A stretch of 35,549 nt of DNA from QGNO01 sp964493125 (GTDB lineage: Bacteria; Chloroflexota; Dehalococcoidia; Lucifugimonadales; QGNO01), in assembly GCA_964493125.1 (NCBI GenBank), contig CAZBMS010000012.1, positions 1-35,549 on the forward strand. The letters run 5' to 3'. A model generated the notes under the pieces. It was not told the DNA's origin. It saw only the letters and a list, made by a program, of their open reading frames with translations, and searched no databases. Every line of letters starts with the position of its first letter. Positions within the stretch are counted from its first letter, which is position 1. Below are positions 7,737-14,595 of this stretch, in pieces. Made by a program: the position numbers and the translations under genes.

Positions 7737-7922
7737 TTATGAATCTGAAGCTAGCTTCCCGCCTTTAGCCCAATCGTCCTTCGATACGTCCTGAAAAACG
7801 ACGACGGTATTTTCGGGAGCTGTGCCTATTATCTCTTCTACCGACTTTGTAAAAGCTTCAGCAAGTTTGGCTTTCTGTTCCTTTGTGCGTCCCGGCCACA
7901 ATTCCATTTTTATAATTGGCAT
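7737..7922 (-). CDS. 4-oxalocrotonate tautomerase-family small protein
   Basis: A 61-residue protein of the tautomerase superfamily. After removal of the initiator Met, the N-terminus is PIIKMELWPGR, giving the catalytic Pro1 and Arg11 of classical 4-oxalocrotonate tautomerase. Aligning by eye with the Pseudomonas enzyme, the substrate-binding Arg39 appears to be Val and Phe50 is Trp, so it is probably not a canonical 4-OT; cis-CaaD/MSAD-like or unknown keto-enol chemistry is possible. The start at ATG 7922 is set by GGAGG six bases upstream. An earlier in-frame start at 7958 would bury the Pro and is rejected. It is a single gene between the tRNA promoter and the divergent thiL. These proteins act as oligomers in the cytoplasm. 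Confidence 0.88.
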   Translation of the reverse strand: MPIIKMELWPGRTKEQKAKLAEAFTKSVEEIIGTAPENTVVVFQDVSKDDWAKGGKLASDS

Positions 7923-8022
7923 GTCATGCCTCCAGTTCAATTGTGGGTATTTTCCCACGCTAGAGAATCTGTTTCAATATGTTAAGCAGGGTTCATCGCA
8001 CAGATATTTTGAATGCAACCAC

Positions 8023-8031
8023 TGTTATAAT
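8023..8031 (+). promoter_or_regulatory. Extended -10 promoter giving a leaderless thiL transcript
   Basis: TGT followed by a perfect TATAAT (8026-8031). Counting 7 nt from the -10 puts the transcription start at 8038, the A of the thiL ATG. No good -35 box is seen at 16-18 bp. There is no Shine-Dalgarno sequence before the start, consistent with leaderless translation. Confidence 0.65.
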
Positions 8032-8037
8032 TGAGTT

Positions 8038-9045
8038 ATGCGTTTGTCCGAATTAGGTGAGATAGGTTTACTTAGACGTATTGAAGCTATCCTAGGTGAT
8101 ATGGGAGCAGATTGCTCAATTAATGCTGAAGCTTCATTAGTTGTTGGCGTTGGTGATGACGCGGCCGCATGGGCGGTTCATGGTAGTAATTTGTTCGAAA
8201 CGTTGACTACGGACACGATGGTAGAAGACGTTCACTTTAGCAGTACTTATATGTCTTGGAGGGACGTCGGTTGGCGGGCCATGGTGTCGAATCTGAGCGA
8301 TATAGCAGCAATGGGCGCTGCTCCTGCACTCGCATTAGTGACATTAGGATTGCCTTCCTCTATTACAGTTGATGACGTTGAAGACTTTTATAAAGGTCTG
8401 GTGGAAGCTTGCACAGAGTACAAAGTTACGATTGCAGGTGGCGATTTAGTCGCTTCTCCTAAGTTTTTCGTAAGCATCACTATGACTGGCCTGCAATCTG
8501 GAGATATGCTCTTAAGAGGTACTGCTAAATCTGGAGACTTGATCGCAGTTACAGGTCCATTGGGTTTGTCCAGAGGTGGTTTAGAATTACTAAAAAGAGG
8601 AGATATCGAATTTGATCAATATGCCCAGCGGCTAGTTGATGCACATAGGCATCCGAAACCAAGGCTATCGGAAGGGCGGATACTGGTCATGGAAGGGGTA
8701 AGGGCAGCTCTTGATGTTAGTGATGGGTTGATTGCGGATCTTAATAAGATGATGTTGGCTAGTAATCTTGCTGCTAACGTTATTAAGAAAAATGTCAAAA
8801 TAGATCCCGCGTTGGAAGCGGCACATGGAATTTCCGCTATAGATTTTGCTTTGAATGGCGGGGAGGATTACGAGTTACTTTTCACTGCTTCGCATCAAAC
8901 AATAGAGCGAATCAATAATGTGCTGCCGCATGTAAATATTGTTGGAGAAGTCGTTGGTGGTGCGCCTGGGGTGATAACTGTTAAACATGATATGGGTGAA
9001 ACGGTTTATGAAGACCGTTTTGGCTGGGAGCATTTTAGACAATGA
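8038..9045 (+). CDS. thiL: Thiamine-monophosphate kinase
   Basis: ATP-dependent kinase that converts thiamine monophosphate to the active cofactor thiamine diphosphate, the last step of thiamine synthesis. It belongs to the AIR synthase/PurM-like fold. Diagnostic features are GDDAAAW near residue 40 (metal-binding Asp pair), TTDTMVEDVHF, the GWRAMVSNLSDIAAMGA helix, TIAGGDLV, DVSDGLIADL and GGEDYELLF. The length of 335 residues is normal. It starts at ATG 8038, where an extended -10 box predicts transcription starting on the same base. Its stop overlaps the tsaE start by 4 bp (ATGA), so thiL, tsaE and tsaB form one unit. A thiE-like gene lies 4.5 kb downstream. No TPP riboswitch motif was found. 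Confidence 0.96.
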   Translation: MRLSELGEIGLLRRIEAILGDMGADCSINAEASLVVGVGDDAAAWAVHGSNLFETLTTDTMVEDVHFSSTYMSWRDVGWRAMVSNLSDIAAMGAAPALALVTLGLPSSITVDDVEDFYKGLVEACTEYKVTIAGGDLVASPKFFVSITMTGLQSGDMLLRGTAKSGDLIAVTGPLGLSRGGLELLKRGDIEFDQYAQRLVDAHRHPKPRLSEGRILVMEGVRAALDVSDGLIADLNKMMLASNLAANVIKKNVKIDPALEAAHGISAIDFALNGGEDYELLFTASHQTIERINNVLPHVNIVGEVVGGAPGVITVKHDMGETVYEDRFGWEHFRQ

Positions 9046-9500
9046 TATTAGAAACAATATCCCCAAAGGAAACACATGAATTGGGGAAAAGCATTGGCCG
9101 CATTTGTGAGCCCGGTGATGTAATACTATTGCAGGGAACTCTAGGTGCTGGCAAAACTTGTTTAACCCAAGGGATAGCTGAGGGCTTAGGGATAGATGGG
9201 CCGGTTAGGAGCCCTACATTTATTTTGGTAAACGAGCATTACGGTAAATATATTCTCTATCACATCGATCTTTATCGTCTTAGCGACCATGCTGAGATTG
9301 AGGCGTTGGGTTTGGACGAGTATTTTCAAGGAAACGGAATTACAGTTGTAGAATGGCCTGATAGGGCACAATTTCTTTTTTCGTTCAAACATTTGTCAAT
9401 TCTGTTAGAGCAGTATGGTGAATCAAAAAGGCGGATCGTTCTTGAAGGCATTGGAGATAGATACAAAGATTTCATAAAAGTTATTAGCGTTGGAAAGTAA
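9042..9500 (+). CDS. tsaE: tRNA threonylcarbamoyladenosine biosynthesis ATPase TsaE
   Basis: Small P-loop ATPase required for the t6A37 modification of tRNAs that read ANN codons. It acts with TsaB and TsaD, driving the turnover of that complex. The Walker A is GTLGAGKT at residues 32-39, followed by RSPTFILVNEHY (switch-like region), HIDLYRL and a Walker-B-like ITVVEWPDRA. At 152 residues it is normal. The start ATG overlaps the thiL stop in ATGA, giving tight coupling. tsaB follows 34 bp downstream. TsaD and TsaC are not in this window. Confidence 0.95.
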   Translation: MILETISPKETHELGKSIGRICEPGDVILLQGTLGAGKTCLTQGIAEGLGIDGPVRSPTFILVNEHYGKYILYHIDLYRLSDHAEIEALGLDEYFQGNGITVVEWPDRAQFLFSFKHLSILLEQYGESKRRIVLEGIGDRYKDFIKVISVGK

Positions 9501-9534
9501 TAAATAGGTTAATCCTGGAGATAAAAGAGAAATC

Positions 9535-10224
9535 ATGTTGCTTGCAATAGACACGTCAACTAGAAATGCAGGACTCGCTCTGATCAATGAGGAATCTCAA
9601 GTCATAAGGTCTGTTAATTGGAGGTCTCAAAGGAATCACAGTGTTGAAACTGTTCCAGCCATAGAACAGTTACTGGATAATCAGGGTATAAGCAAGGACT
9701 CTCTAAAAGGTATAGCGGTTGCTAGAGGGCCAGGGAATTTTAGTTCCTTGCGAGTTGGGATTAGTATAGCTAAGGGCCTTGCCTGGTCACTGGATGTACC
9801 TTTGGTTTCCGCAACCACACTAGAGGTTGAAGCTTGGCCATATTTGAGGTTGGGACCGGTAGTTTGTGCTCTTATTGATGCTGGGAGAGGGGAAGTTAGT
9901 TGCGCCTCGTTTAGTTATTGTGACGGTCGGATATTCCAAGATGATTCAGAACGCATTGTGGATCCCATGGAGATCTTCGATTTGATTGGGGAAGATTCAA
10001 TAATTTGCGGTGAGGGATTAGAAGCCCACTTGGATCTGTTTAACACGCAAAGACCTGGTTACTTCAGATTGGCATTCCCAAACTTGTCTTCGCAACGGGC
10101 TATATCGCTTGCACATATTTCGGCGGTTAGGTTTAAGGAAGGAAATTTCGAGAACCCAGAATTGATGGAAGCAAACTATTTGAGGCAACCTACTATTACA
10201 ATGCCTAAGCAGGGTGTGACTTGA
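9535..10224 (+). CDS. tsaB: tRNA threonylcarbamoyladenosine biosynthesis protein TsaB
   Basis: An ASKHA-fold pseudo-enzyme that scaffolds TsaD and TsaE in t6A37 synthesis. It begins MLLAIDTSTRNAGLALI, the usual phosphate-1 region of the family, with RNHSVETVPAI and the conserved KGIAVARGPGNFSSLRVGISIAKGL segment. The length of 229 residues is normal. It has no TsaD metal-binding HxxxH motif, which argues for TsaB over TsaD. The gene is the last of the thiL-tsaE-tsaB unit. Downstream (10225-10377) is a 153-bp gap with an imperfect TGCACC/GGTGTGCA inverted repeat but no convincing terminator. Confidence 0.94.
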   Translation: MLLAIDTSTRNAGLALINEESQVIRSVNWRSQRNHSVETVPAIEQLLDNQGISKDSLKGIAVARGPGNFSSLRVGISIAKGLAWSLDVPLVSATTLEVEAWPYLRLGPVVCALIDAGRGEVSCASFSYCDGRIFQDDSERIVDPMEIFDLIGEDSIICGEGLEAHLDLFNTQRPGYFRLAFPNLSSQRAISLAHISAVRFKEGNFENPELMEANYLRQPTITMPKQGVT

Positions 10225-10377
10225 GTAAATTGGCTAAACAACTAAGTTACATCATTAATGTTTATGAGGTTGTTTACTTGAGGATTTCTTTGTTAGGGTA
10301 ACTGTACAATAGTCCGTGCACCCTGCGGAAAAAAGTTTTTAGGTGTGCAGACTTTGTAATTTTAAGGATAGGCAGAT

Positions 10378-10830
10378 ATGGAACGGACTTTAGTATTAAT
10401 AAAACCAGATGCGGTCCAAAGGAATTTGATTGGGGAAGTAATCACGAGATTAGAATCACGTGGTCTAAAAATAGTCGCGCTAAAATTGGCTTTGATTTCC
10501 AAGGAGTCTGCTGAGGAACACTACGGGGCTCACGCTGGGAAACCATTTTTCGATGGTTTGGTGGGCTTTATTACTTCCTCGCCGGTCGTTGCAATAGTGC
10601 TTGAGGGCAAGGGTGCTGTAGGTTTAGTAAGGAGAACAATGGGAGCTACGGACCCCTCACAGGCTGATCTAGGTACGATTAGAGGTGACTTTGCTCAAGA
10701 TATGGGTCGTAATATAATTCATGGCTCTGATTCCCCTGAATCTGCGTCAGAGGAGATATCCAGGTTCTTTAACGATGATGAGTTGTTTGACTATGACAGG
10801 GCCTTGGATGAATGGGTTATTGAATCTTGA
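10378..10830 (+). CDS. ndk: Nucleoside diphosphate kinase
   Basis: Transfers the gamma-phosphate from ATP to other (d)NDPs through a phosphohistidine. The catalytic His115 lies in NIIHGSDSPESA, the family signature. Other features are ERTLVLIKPDAVQR at the N-terminus and VRRTMGATDPSQADLGTIRGDF in the nucleotide-binding region. The length of 150 residues is normal, with a short acidic C-terminal extension. The upstream region has AAGGATAGG before the ATG. The 3' end overlaps the convergent rsfS gene by 14 bp. Confidence 0.97.
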   Translation: MERTLVLIKPDAVQRNLIGEVITRLESRGLKIVALKLALISKESAEEHYGAHAGKPFFDGLVGFITSSPVVAIVLEGKGAVGLVRRTMGATDPSQADLGTIRGDFAQDMGRNIIHGSDSPESASEEISRFFNDDELFDYDRALDEWVIES

Positions 10831-11173
10831 TTATTTCTTTACTATCTGACCAGAATTCTTCTAATCGATAGTATAGCCTTTGTTTAGGCGCAAACACATG
10901 TATAATCACGTCTCGGTAGTCTAATAGAAGCCATCCAGAATCTGTGTTCCCTTCCCGATGGTATACACTTTTATTGGACTTCTTTATAAAGCGTATTATG
11001 TCATTAGCAAGTGCATCCATTTGCCTTTGACTTTCTGCAGTCATAATTACAAAAAAGTCAGCAATATTACTAATTTCACGAAGATCCAGGACAAGAATAT
11101 CTGAGGCCTGTTTCTCTTCTGCTATATCGGCCACTCGTTTTGCGATTTCAAATGGGCTCAGCTTAATCTCCAA
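10817..11173 (-). CDS. rsfS: Ribosomal silencing factor RsfS (Iojap family)
   Basis: Binds ribosomal protein uL14 on the 50S subunit and blocks subunit joining when nutrients are low, lowering translation. Recognisable segments are KQASDILVLDLREISNIADFFVIMTAES, the SDSGW-like NTDSGWLLLDYRDVIIHVF and the C-terminal YYRLEEFW, all characteristic of the family. At 118 residues it is normal. The only in-frame start near the domain is TTG 11173. There is no clear Shine-Dalgarno, but a GATAAT sequence lies just upstream. It stands alone on the minus strand and overlaps the end of ndk by 14 bp. Confidence 0.94.
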   Translation of the reverse strand: MEIKLSPFEIAKRVADIAEEKQASDILVLDLREISNIADFFVIMTAESQRQMDALANDIIRFIKKSNKSVYHREGNTDSGWLLLDYRDVIIHVFAPKQRLYYRLEEFWSDSKEIIKIQ

Positions 11174-11308
11174 GTTGGGCAGGTGATTATCCGTGAATCC
11201 GACCCTTAGTTGAATAATAACATCTCCTGTAGAGTTTCACCCAAATATCCATGGATTCTATGCGTTAAGTTATAATTTCCTTCTTGCCTTATCTTATTTA
11301 ACGTCCGC

Positions 11309-11317
11309 TGATATAAT
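11309..11317 (+). promoter_or_regulatory. Extended -10 promoter of mnmA
   Basis: TGA followed by a perfect TATAAT (11312-11317), which is a textbook extended -10 element. The predicted start is about 11324, eight bases before ATG 11332. This excludes the in-frame TTG at 11323 as a translation start and leaves no room for a ribosome binding site. Confidence 0.68.
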
Positions 11318-11331
11318 GTGTTTTGTTAATT

Positions 11332-12489
11332 ATGATTGACTTTAAAGCTAAATCTAGAGTGGTTGTGGCTATGAGTGGTGGAGTCGATTCTTCAGTAGCA
11401 GCCCTGCTTTTGAAACAGCAGGGCTATGATGTCGTAGGTGTTACTATGAGACTGTTTCCTTACGATGAAACCAGTGGAGTTACAACATACAATAAGGGAT
11501 GTTGCACTCCAGAAGATGTTGAAGATGCCAGACGAGTTTGCCAGATCATTGGTGCGCCTCACTACCTTATGAATTTTGAACGTGAATTCAAAGAATTTGT
11601 CATCGACTATTTTTGTGAAGAGTACACGTTAGGCCGGACTCCACACCCGTGTCTCGCGTGCAATGACAAGATAAAATTCTCCTTTCTTTTTCAGAGAGCC
11701 ATGGCTTTAAAAGCGGACTACATAGCTACCGGGCATTACGCTAGAATTAAAAAATCTGAAGATGCATATCGACTTCTTAAAGGGATAGATCCATCAAAGG
11801 ATCAGTCATATGTGCTTTTCAACTTGAACCAGAAATTACTTGAAAGGACGCTCTTGCCAGTTGGATGGTACCCCAAGTCTGAAATTAGAGATCTTGCGTT
11901 CAATGCAGGGTTACCTGTAGCGGATAAAGCAGACAGCCAAGAAATTTGTTTTATCCCGGATGGGGATTACCGATCATTTATCAATGAAAGGGTGAAAACC
12001 ATTAGTGGAGACATCGTTGATAGTGAAGGGACAGTAGTGGGTAGTCATGAAGGAATCCAGAACTTTACTGTTGGCCAGAGAAGAGGGCTTGGATTAGCTA
12101 CTGGTAAGCCGCTATTTGTCATAGGCGTGAATCCTAGTAATAGCCAAGTAATTGTTGGTGGCAAGGAGCAATTACTTAGCGATACTCTTTGGGCTTCGAG
12201 AGTCAATTTTGTGGTCAACATACCTAAATCTCCTCTAAAAGTTACAGCGAAAATCAGGTATAAGGCACTAGAGGAACCCGCTTCCCTATTTGTTAAAGAT
12301 GGATCGGTAGTGCTTAAATTCGAAAGGCCCCAGAGGGCTATAACACCTGGTCAAGCCGTTGCTTTTTACAACGAGGAAGAGCTAATTGGCGGTGGAATCA
12401 TCGAGGGGCAGTATTTTGGTGATGTATATCAGGTTGCCTCTCAAACTAAAGAATTGGAATCGCAAGAAGTTAGTACGTTAACTGATTAA
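11332..12489 (+). CDS. mnmA: tRNA-specific 2-thiouridylase MnmA
   Basis: Catalyses 2-thiolation of U34 in tRNA-Lys, Glu and Gln, using ATP to activate the uridine and sulfur relayed from a cysteine desulfurase. The PP-loop SGGVDSSVAALLL is near residue 17. The catalytic pair is Cys110 (in CLACNDKIKF) and Cys206 (in SQEICFIPDG), matching Cys102/Cys199 of E. coli. GQRRGLGLATGKPLFV marks the central domain, and a C-terminal beta barrel follows (FERPQRAITPGQAVAFY). The length of about 385 residues is normal. ATG 11332 is chosen over TTG 11323 because of the promoter position. It is encoded 3.7 kb from tRNA-Lys, one of its substrate families. Confidence 0.96.
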   Translation: MIDFKAKSRVVVAMSGGVDSSVAALLLKQQGYDVVGVTMRLFPYDETSGVTTYNKGCCTPEDVEDARRVCQIIGAPHYLMNFEREFKEFVIDYFCEEYTLGRTPHPCLACNDKIKFSFLFQRAMALKADYIATGHYARIKKSEDAYRLLKGIDPSKDQSYVLFNLNQKLLERTLLPVGWYPKSEIRDLAFNAGLPVADKADSQEICFIPDGDYRSFINERVKTISGDIVDSEGTVVGSHEGIQNFTVGQRRGLGLATGKPLFVIGVNPSNSQVIVGGKEQLLSDTLWASRVNFVVNIPKSPLKVTAKIRYKALEEPASLFVKDGSVVLKFERPQRAITPGQAVAFYNEEELIGGGIIEGQYFGDVYQVASQTKELESQEVSTLTD

Positions 12490-12553
12490 TTCTATTTAGT
12501 ATTGTTTAAATTTCAATCATCGGTTAAGTCAACAACTTTAATTTGAACATTTT

Positions 12554-13183
12554 ATGAACTCCACTTGGGATTACGAAAACTTTCTTAATGATCAGGGTTA
12601 CCTGTACGTAGCTGGTGTAGATGAAGTCGGCCGTGGGCCGATTGCAGGCCCGGTTGTTTCGGCTGCTGTCATTCTTGATGCTGAAGCGGATCACGGCTGG
12701 TACCGGGACATCGAAGATAGCAAAGCATTGTCTCCAGCCAAGAGGGAAAAGTTGGCTAGCTTGATTAAAGATCATTCCGTCTCTTTTAGTGTTTCCTCTT
12801 TGAGTTCTGATGTGGTTGATAAAATTGGGATTGTAGGAGCTACGAAAGCATCTATGGTCGAAGCTATACGTAGCCTAGATGTGCAGCCTGATCATGTGCT
12901 TGTTGATGCGATGCTGTTACCTGAACTTGGAATACCAAGTACATCCCTGATAAAAGGGGACGTTTTATGTAAGTCTATAGCAGCCGCTTCTATAGTAGCG
13001 AAAGTTGCTAGAGATTACGAAATGGAACTTTGGAATGGTATTTATTCGATGTACGGATTTTCCAAACACAAAGGCTATCCCTCACGGGAACATGTGGCTA
13101 ATCTCAAGAAATTTGGACCTTCTCCGATACATCGCAAGTCATTTGCGCCTGTTCGAAATGTGTTATTTGATGGCAAATGTTAA
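12554..13183 (+). CDS. rnhB: Ribonuclease HII
   Basis: Endonuclease that cleaves RNA in RNA-DNA hybrids and starts removal of single ribonucleotides misincorporated in DNA. The N-terminal GVDEVGRGPIAGPVV contains the catalytic Asp23 and Glu24 and the GRG motif that reads the ribonucleotide. A further Asp is in HVLVDAM, and SIAAASIVAKVARD and HKGYPSREH are typical. The length of 209 residues is normal. It lies 64 bp after mnmA on the same strand and 27 bp before the zinc-ribbon gene. The sequence before the start is AT-rich without a clear Shine-Dalgarno. Confidence 0.96.
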   Translation: MNSTWDYENFLNDQGYLYVAGVDEVGRGPIAGPVVSAAVILDAEADHGWYRDIEDSKALSPAKREKLASLIKDHSVSFSVSSLSSDVVDKIGIVGATKASMVEAIRSLDVQPDHVLVDAMLLPELGIPSTSLIKGDVLCKSIAAASIVAKVARDYEMELWNGIYSMYGFSKHKGYPSREHVANLKKFGPSPIHRKSFAPVRNVLFDGKC

Positions 13184-13188
13184 CTTTG

Positions 13189-13197
13189 TGGTAAAAT
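13189..13197 (+). promoter_or_regulatory. Extended -10-like element before the FmdB-type gene
   Basis: TGG followed by TAAAAT (13192-13197, five of six -10 bases) overlaps the region just after the rnhB stop. The predicted start is about 13204, seven bases before ATG 13211, so the transcript would be nearly leaderless. No -35 match is evident. Confidence 0.5.
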
Positions 13198-13210
13198 CCC
13201 GAAACACGCC

Positions 13211-13534
13211 ATGCCTATTCACGATTACAAATGTGAAGATTGTGGGAAAAGGGTATCAGTCTTTTTTAGGTCCTTTTCCGATGTGAACTTGCCAAAATGT
13301 CAAAATTGTGACAGTAGCAGGATGATTAGATTGCTCTCAAGGTTTGCTGTTCATCAGTCCTGGGATTCTGGAATTAGTATTCCTTCTCAGGAAACAATGT
13401 CGGACTTCGACGAAAATGATTCAGAGAGCATGAAAAGTTTTGTGAAAGGTATGCGGCGCGACATGGGAAATGACTGGGGGCATGATTTTGATGAGTTTAT
13501 TGAAGAAACTGGGCACACTACTGACCACGAATAA
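13211..13534 (+). CDS. FmdB-family zinc ribbon protein
   Basis: A 107-residue protein with an N-terminal zinc ribbon: MPIHDYKCEDCG, then CQNC about 25 residues later, giving a CxxC-CxxC metal site. The sequence MPIYDYxCxxCG is the hallmark of the FmdB/putative regulatory protein family (CxxC_CXXC_SSSS domain). The C-terminal half is acidic (FDENDSES, DFDEFIEE) and probably unstructured. FmdB was named as a regulator in a methylotroph, but no molecular function is established for most homologues. It follows rnhB by 27 bp and precedes thiE by 80 bp, with a 19-bp tandem repeat in the latter gap. Confidence 0.85.
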   Translation: MPIHDYKCEDCGKRVSVFFRSFSDVNLPKCQNCDSSRMIRLLSRFAVHQSWDSGISIPSQETMSDFDENDSESMKSFVKGMRRDMGNDWGHDFDEFIEETGHTTDHE

Positions 13535-13556
13535 CAACCAGATAATGGACTCTGTA

Positions 13557-13594
13557 AAATAATTACCAGAAGTTAAAATAATTACCAGAAGTTA
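13557..13594 (+). repeat. Two perfect 19-bp tandem repeats
   Basis: The unit AAATAATTACCAGAAGTTA occurs twice without a gap (13557-13575 and 13576-13594), 20 bp before the thiE-like start. It could be a duplicated operator or simple slippage. There is no third copy nearby. Confidence 0.9.
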
Positions 13595-13614
13595 AGTAAC
13601 GATAGTGTATTAAC

Positions 13615-14568
13615 ATGACTTTTCCAAAGCAAGAAATAGCTTTTACTTCTTCCACAATATATAGATTGGCACAATCTGTTGATGAGCACCTTCAGGATCA
13701 CGAACTTGCTTCGCGACTACGGACTCTTGCTGTGCAAGTAGAAGGCAATCCGTTTATCAGTACTTCCCCTGGGATTCCTGAAATGGCCTCTTTGGCTTCA
13801 GGTTTAAACCGATTTATTGGTTCGCTTCGGCACTTTGGTCGAGAAAAGCATGATATGAGATTTGCATCAGACCTTAGAAGTATATTGCAGGAAACAGAAA
13901 ATGCACTTGCTATACCCTTCAGGCGAATTGGGGCAAATTCAGTCATGGGCCTGTATGTCATAGTTGATTCCGAAAAGACAAGTGGACGAAGCGTCTCTGA
14001 TATCGCTAGGTTCGCTCTGAATGGCGGTGCGTCCGTTATTCAATATAGAGATAAGATAAACAGCATAGGAGACCAATTAAGGATTGCCCATGAGTTAAGG
14101 GACATTTGCGAGGAGTTCAATGCCTCCTTCATTGTTAATGATAGTGCCGGGCTCGCTACGGCATCCGGTTCACACGGGCTTCATTTAGGACAAGGGGATC
14201 TTCCTATCTATGAAGCTAGACGCATTCTGTATTCGAGCCAATTTATAGGCACTTCTAGCGTCAGAATTGATCAGCTTGAACAGTCTGTATCGGAAAATGC
14301 GGACTATTTAGTGGTAGGTGCAATATTTGATAGCAATTTGACAGTACATGCTGGATTGGCTGGTCTTGAAACTCTGCGAAAAGCTAACGAACTTCAATAT
14401 CAGATCCCAATCCTTGCTAACGGTGGCATAAATCTTGAAAACATCGACTCGGTGTTGGAAGTTGGTGCCGATGGTATTTGTGTTATGAGTGCAGTTAGTC
14501 TCTCAGAAAATCCTGAGCGAAGTGCAAGGGTATTGGTAGATAGGATCGCGGCTTATAGGAAAACTTAA
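13615..14568 (+). CDS. ThiE-like thiamine phosphate synthase with unassigned N-terminal domain
   Basis: Residues from about 111 form a TIM barrel of the ThiE type: GLYVIVD, GGASVIQYRDK, FIVNDSAGLA, GSHGLHLGQGDLP, GTSSVR, DYLVVGAIF and IPILANGGI. ThiE joins HMP diphosphate and thiazole phosphate into thiamine phosphate, the substrate of ThiL encoded upstream. Two features are odd. First, residues 1-110 form an extra, mostly helical region rich in Arg, Leu and Glu. ThiD2-ThiE fusions exist, but I do not see the usual NRAREGLR-type motif. Second, the loop that normally reads TPTK/TETK after the GPxF motif is SNLT here (residues 240-243), losing the Lys and Thr that hold pyrophosphate. Activity is therefore uncertain. 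An internal ATG at 13945 would give a ThiE of normal length. Confidence 0.78.
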   Translation: MTFPKQEIAFTSSTIYRLAQSVDEHLQDHELASRLRTLAVQVEGNPFISTSPGIPEMASLASGLNRFIGSLRHFGREKHDMRFASDLRSILQETENALAIPFRRIGANSVMGLYVIVDSEKTSGRSVSDIARFALNGGASVIQYRDKINSIGDQLRIAHELRDICEEFNASFIVNDSAGLATASGSHGLHLGQGDLPIYEARRILYSSQFIGTSSVRIDQLEQSVSENADYLVVGAIFDSNLTVHAGLAGLETLRKANELQYQIPILANGGINLENIDSVLEVGADGICVMSAVSLSENPERSARVLVDRIAAYRKT

Positions 14569-14595
14569 TTAGAAGATGGAACAATAGATTTCAGT

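Noticed and set aside
7881..7958. Longer start for the tautomerase at 7958
   Set aside because: It would add 12 residues before the Pro that must be N-terminal, and GGAGG sits properly before ATG 7922.
10316..10350. Inverted repeat TGCACC ... GGTGTGCA between tsaB and ndk
   Set aside because: The stem has a bulge, the loop is large, and no T run follows, so it is not a credible intrinsic terminator. It might be a weak regulatory hairpin.
8023..14568. TPP (THI-box) riboswitch before thiL or the thiE-like gene
   Set aside because: I looked for the CUGAGA and ACCUGA conserved segments. They are absent from the thiL and thiE upstream regions; a CTGAGA at about 30745 lies inside the MFS gene.
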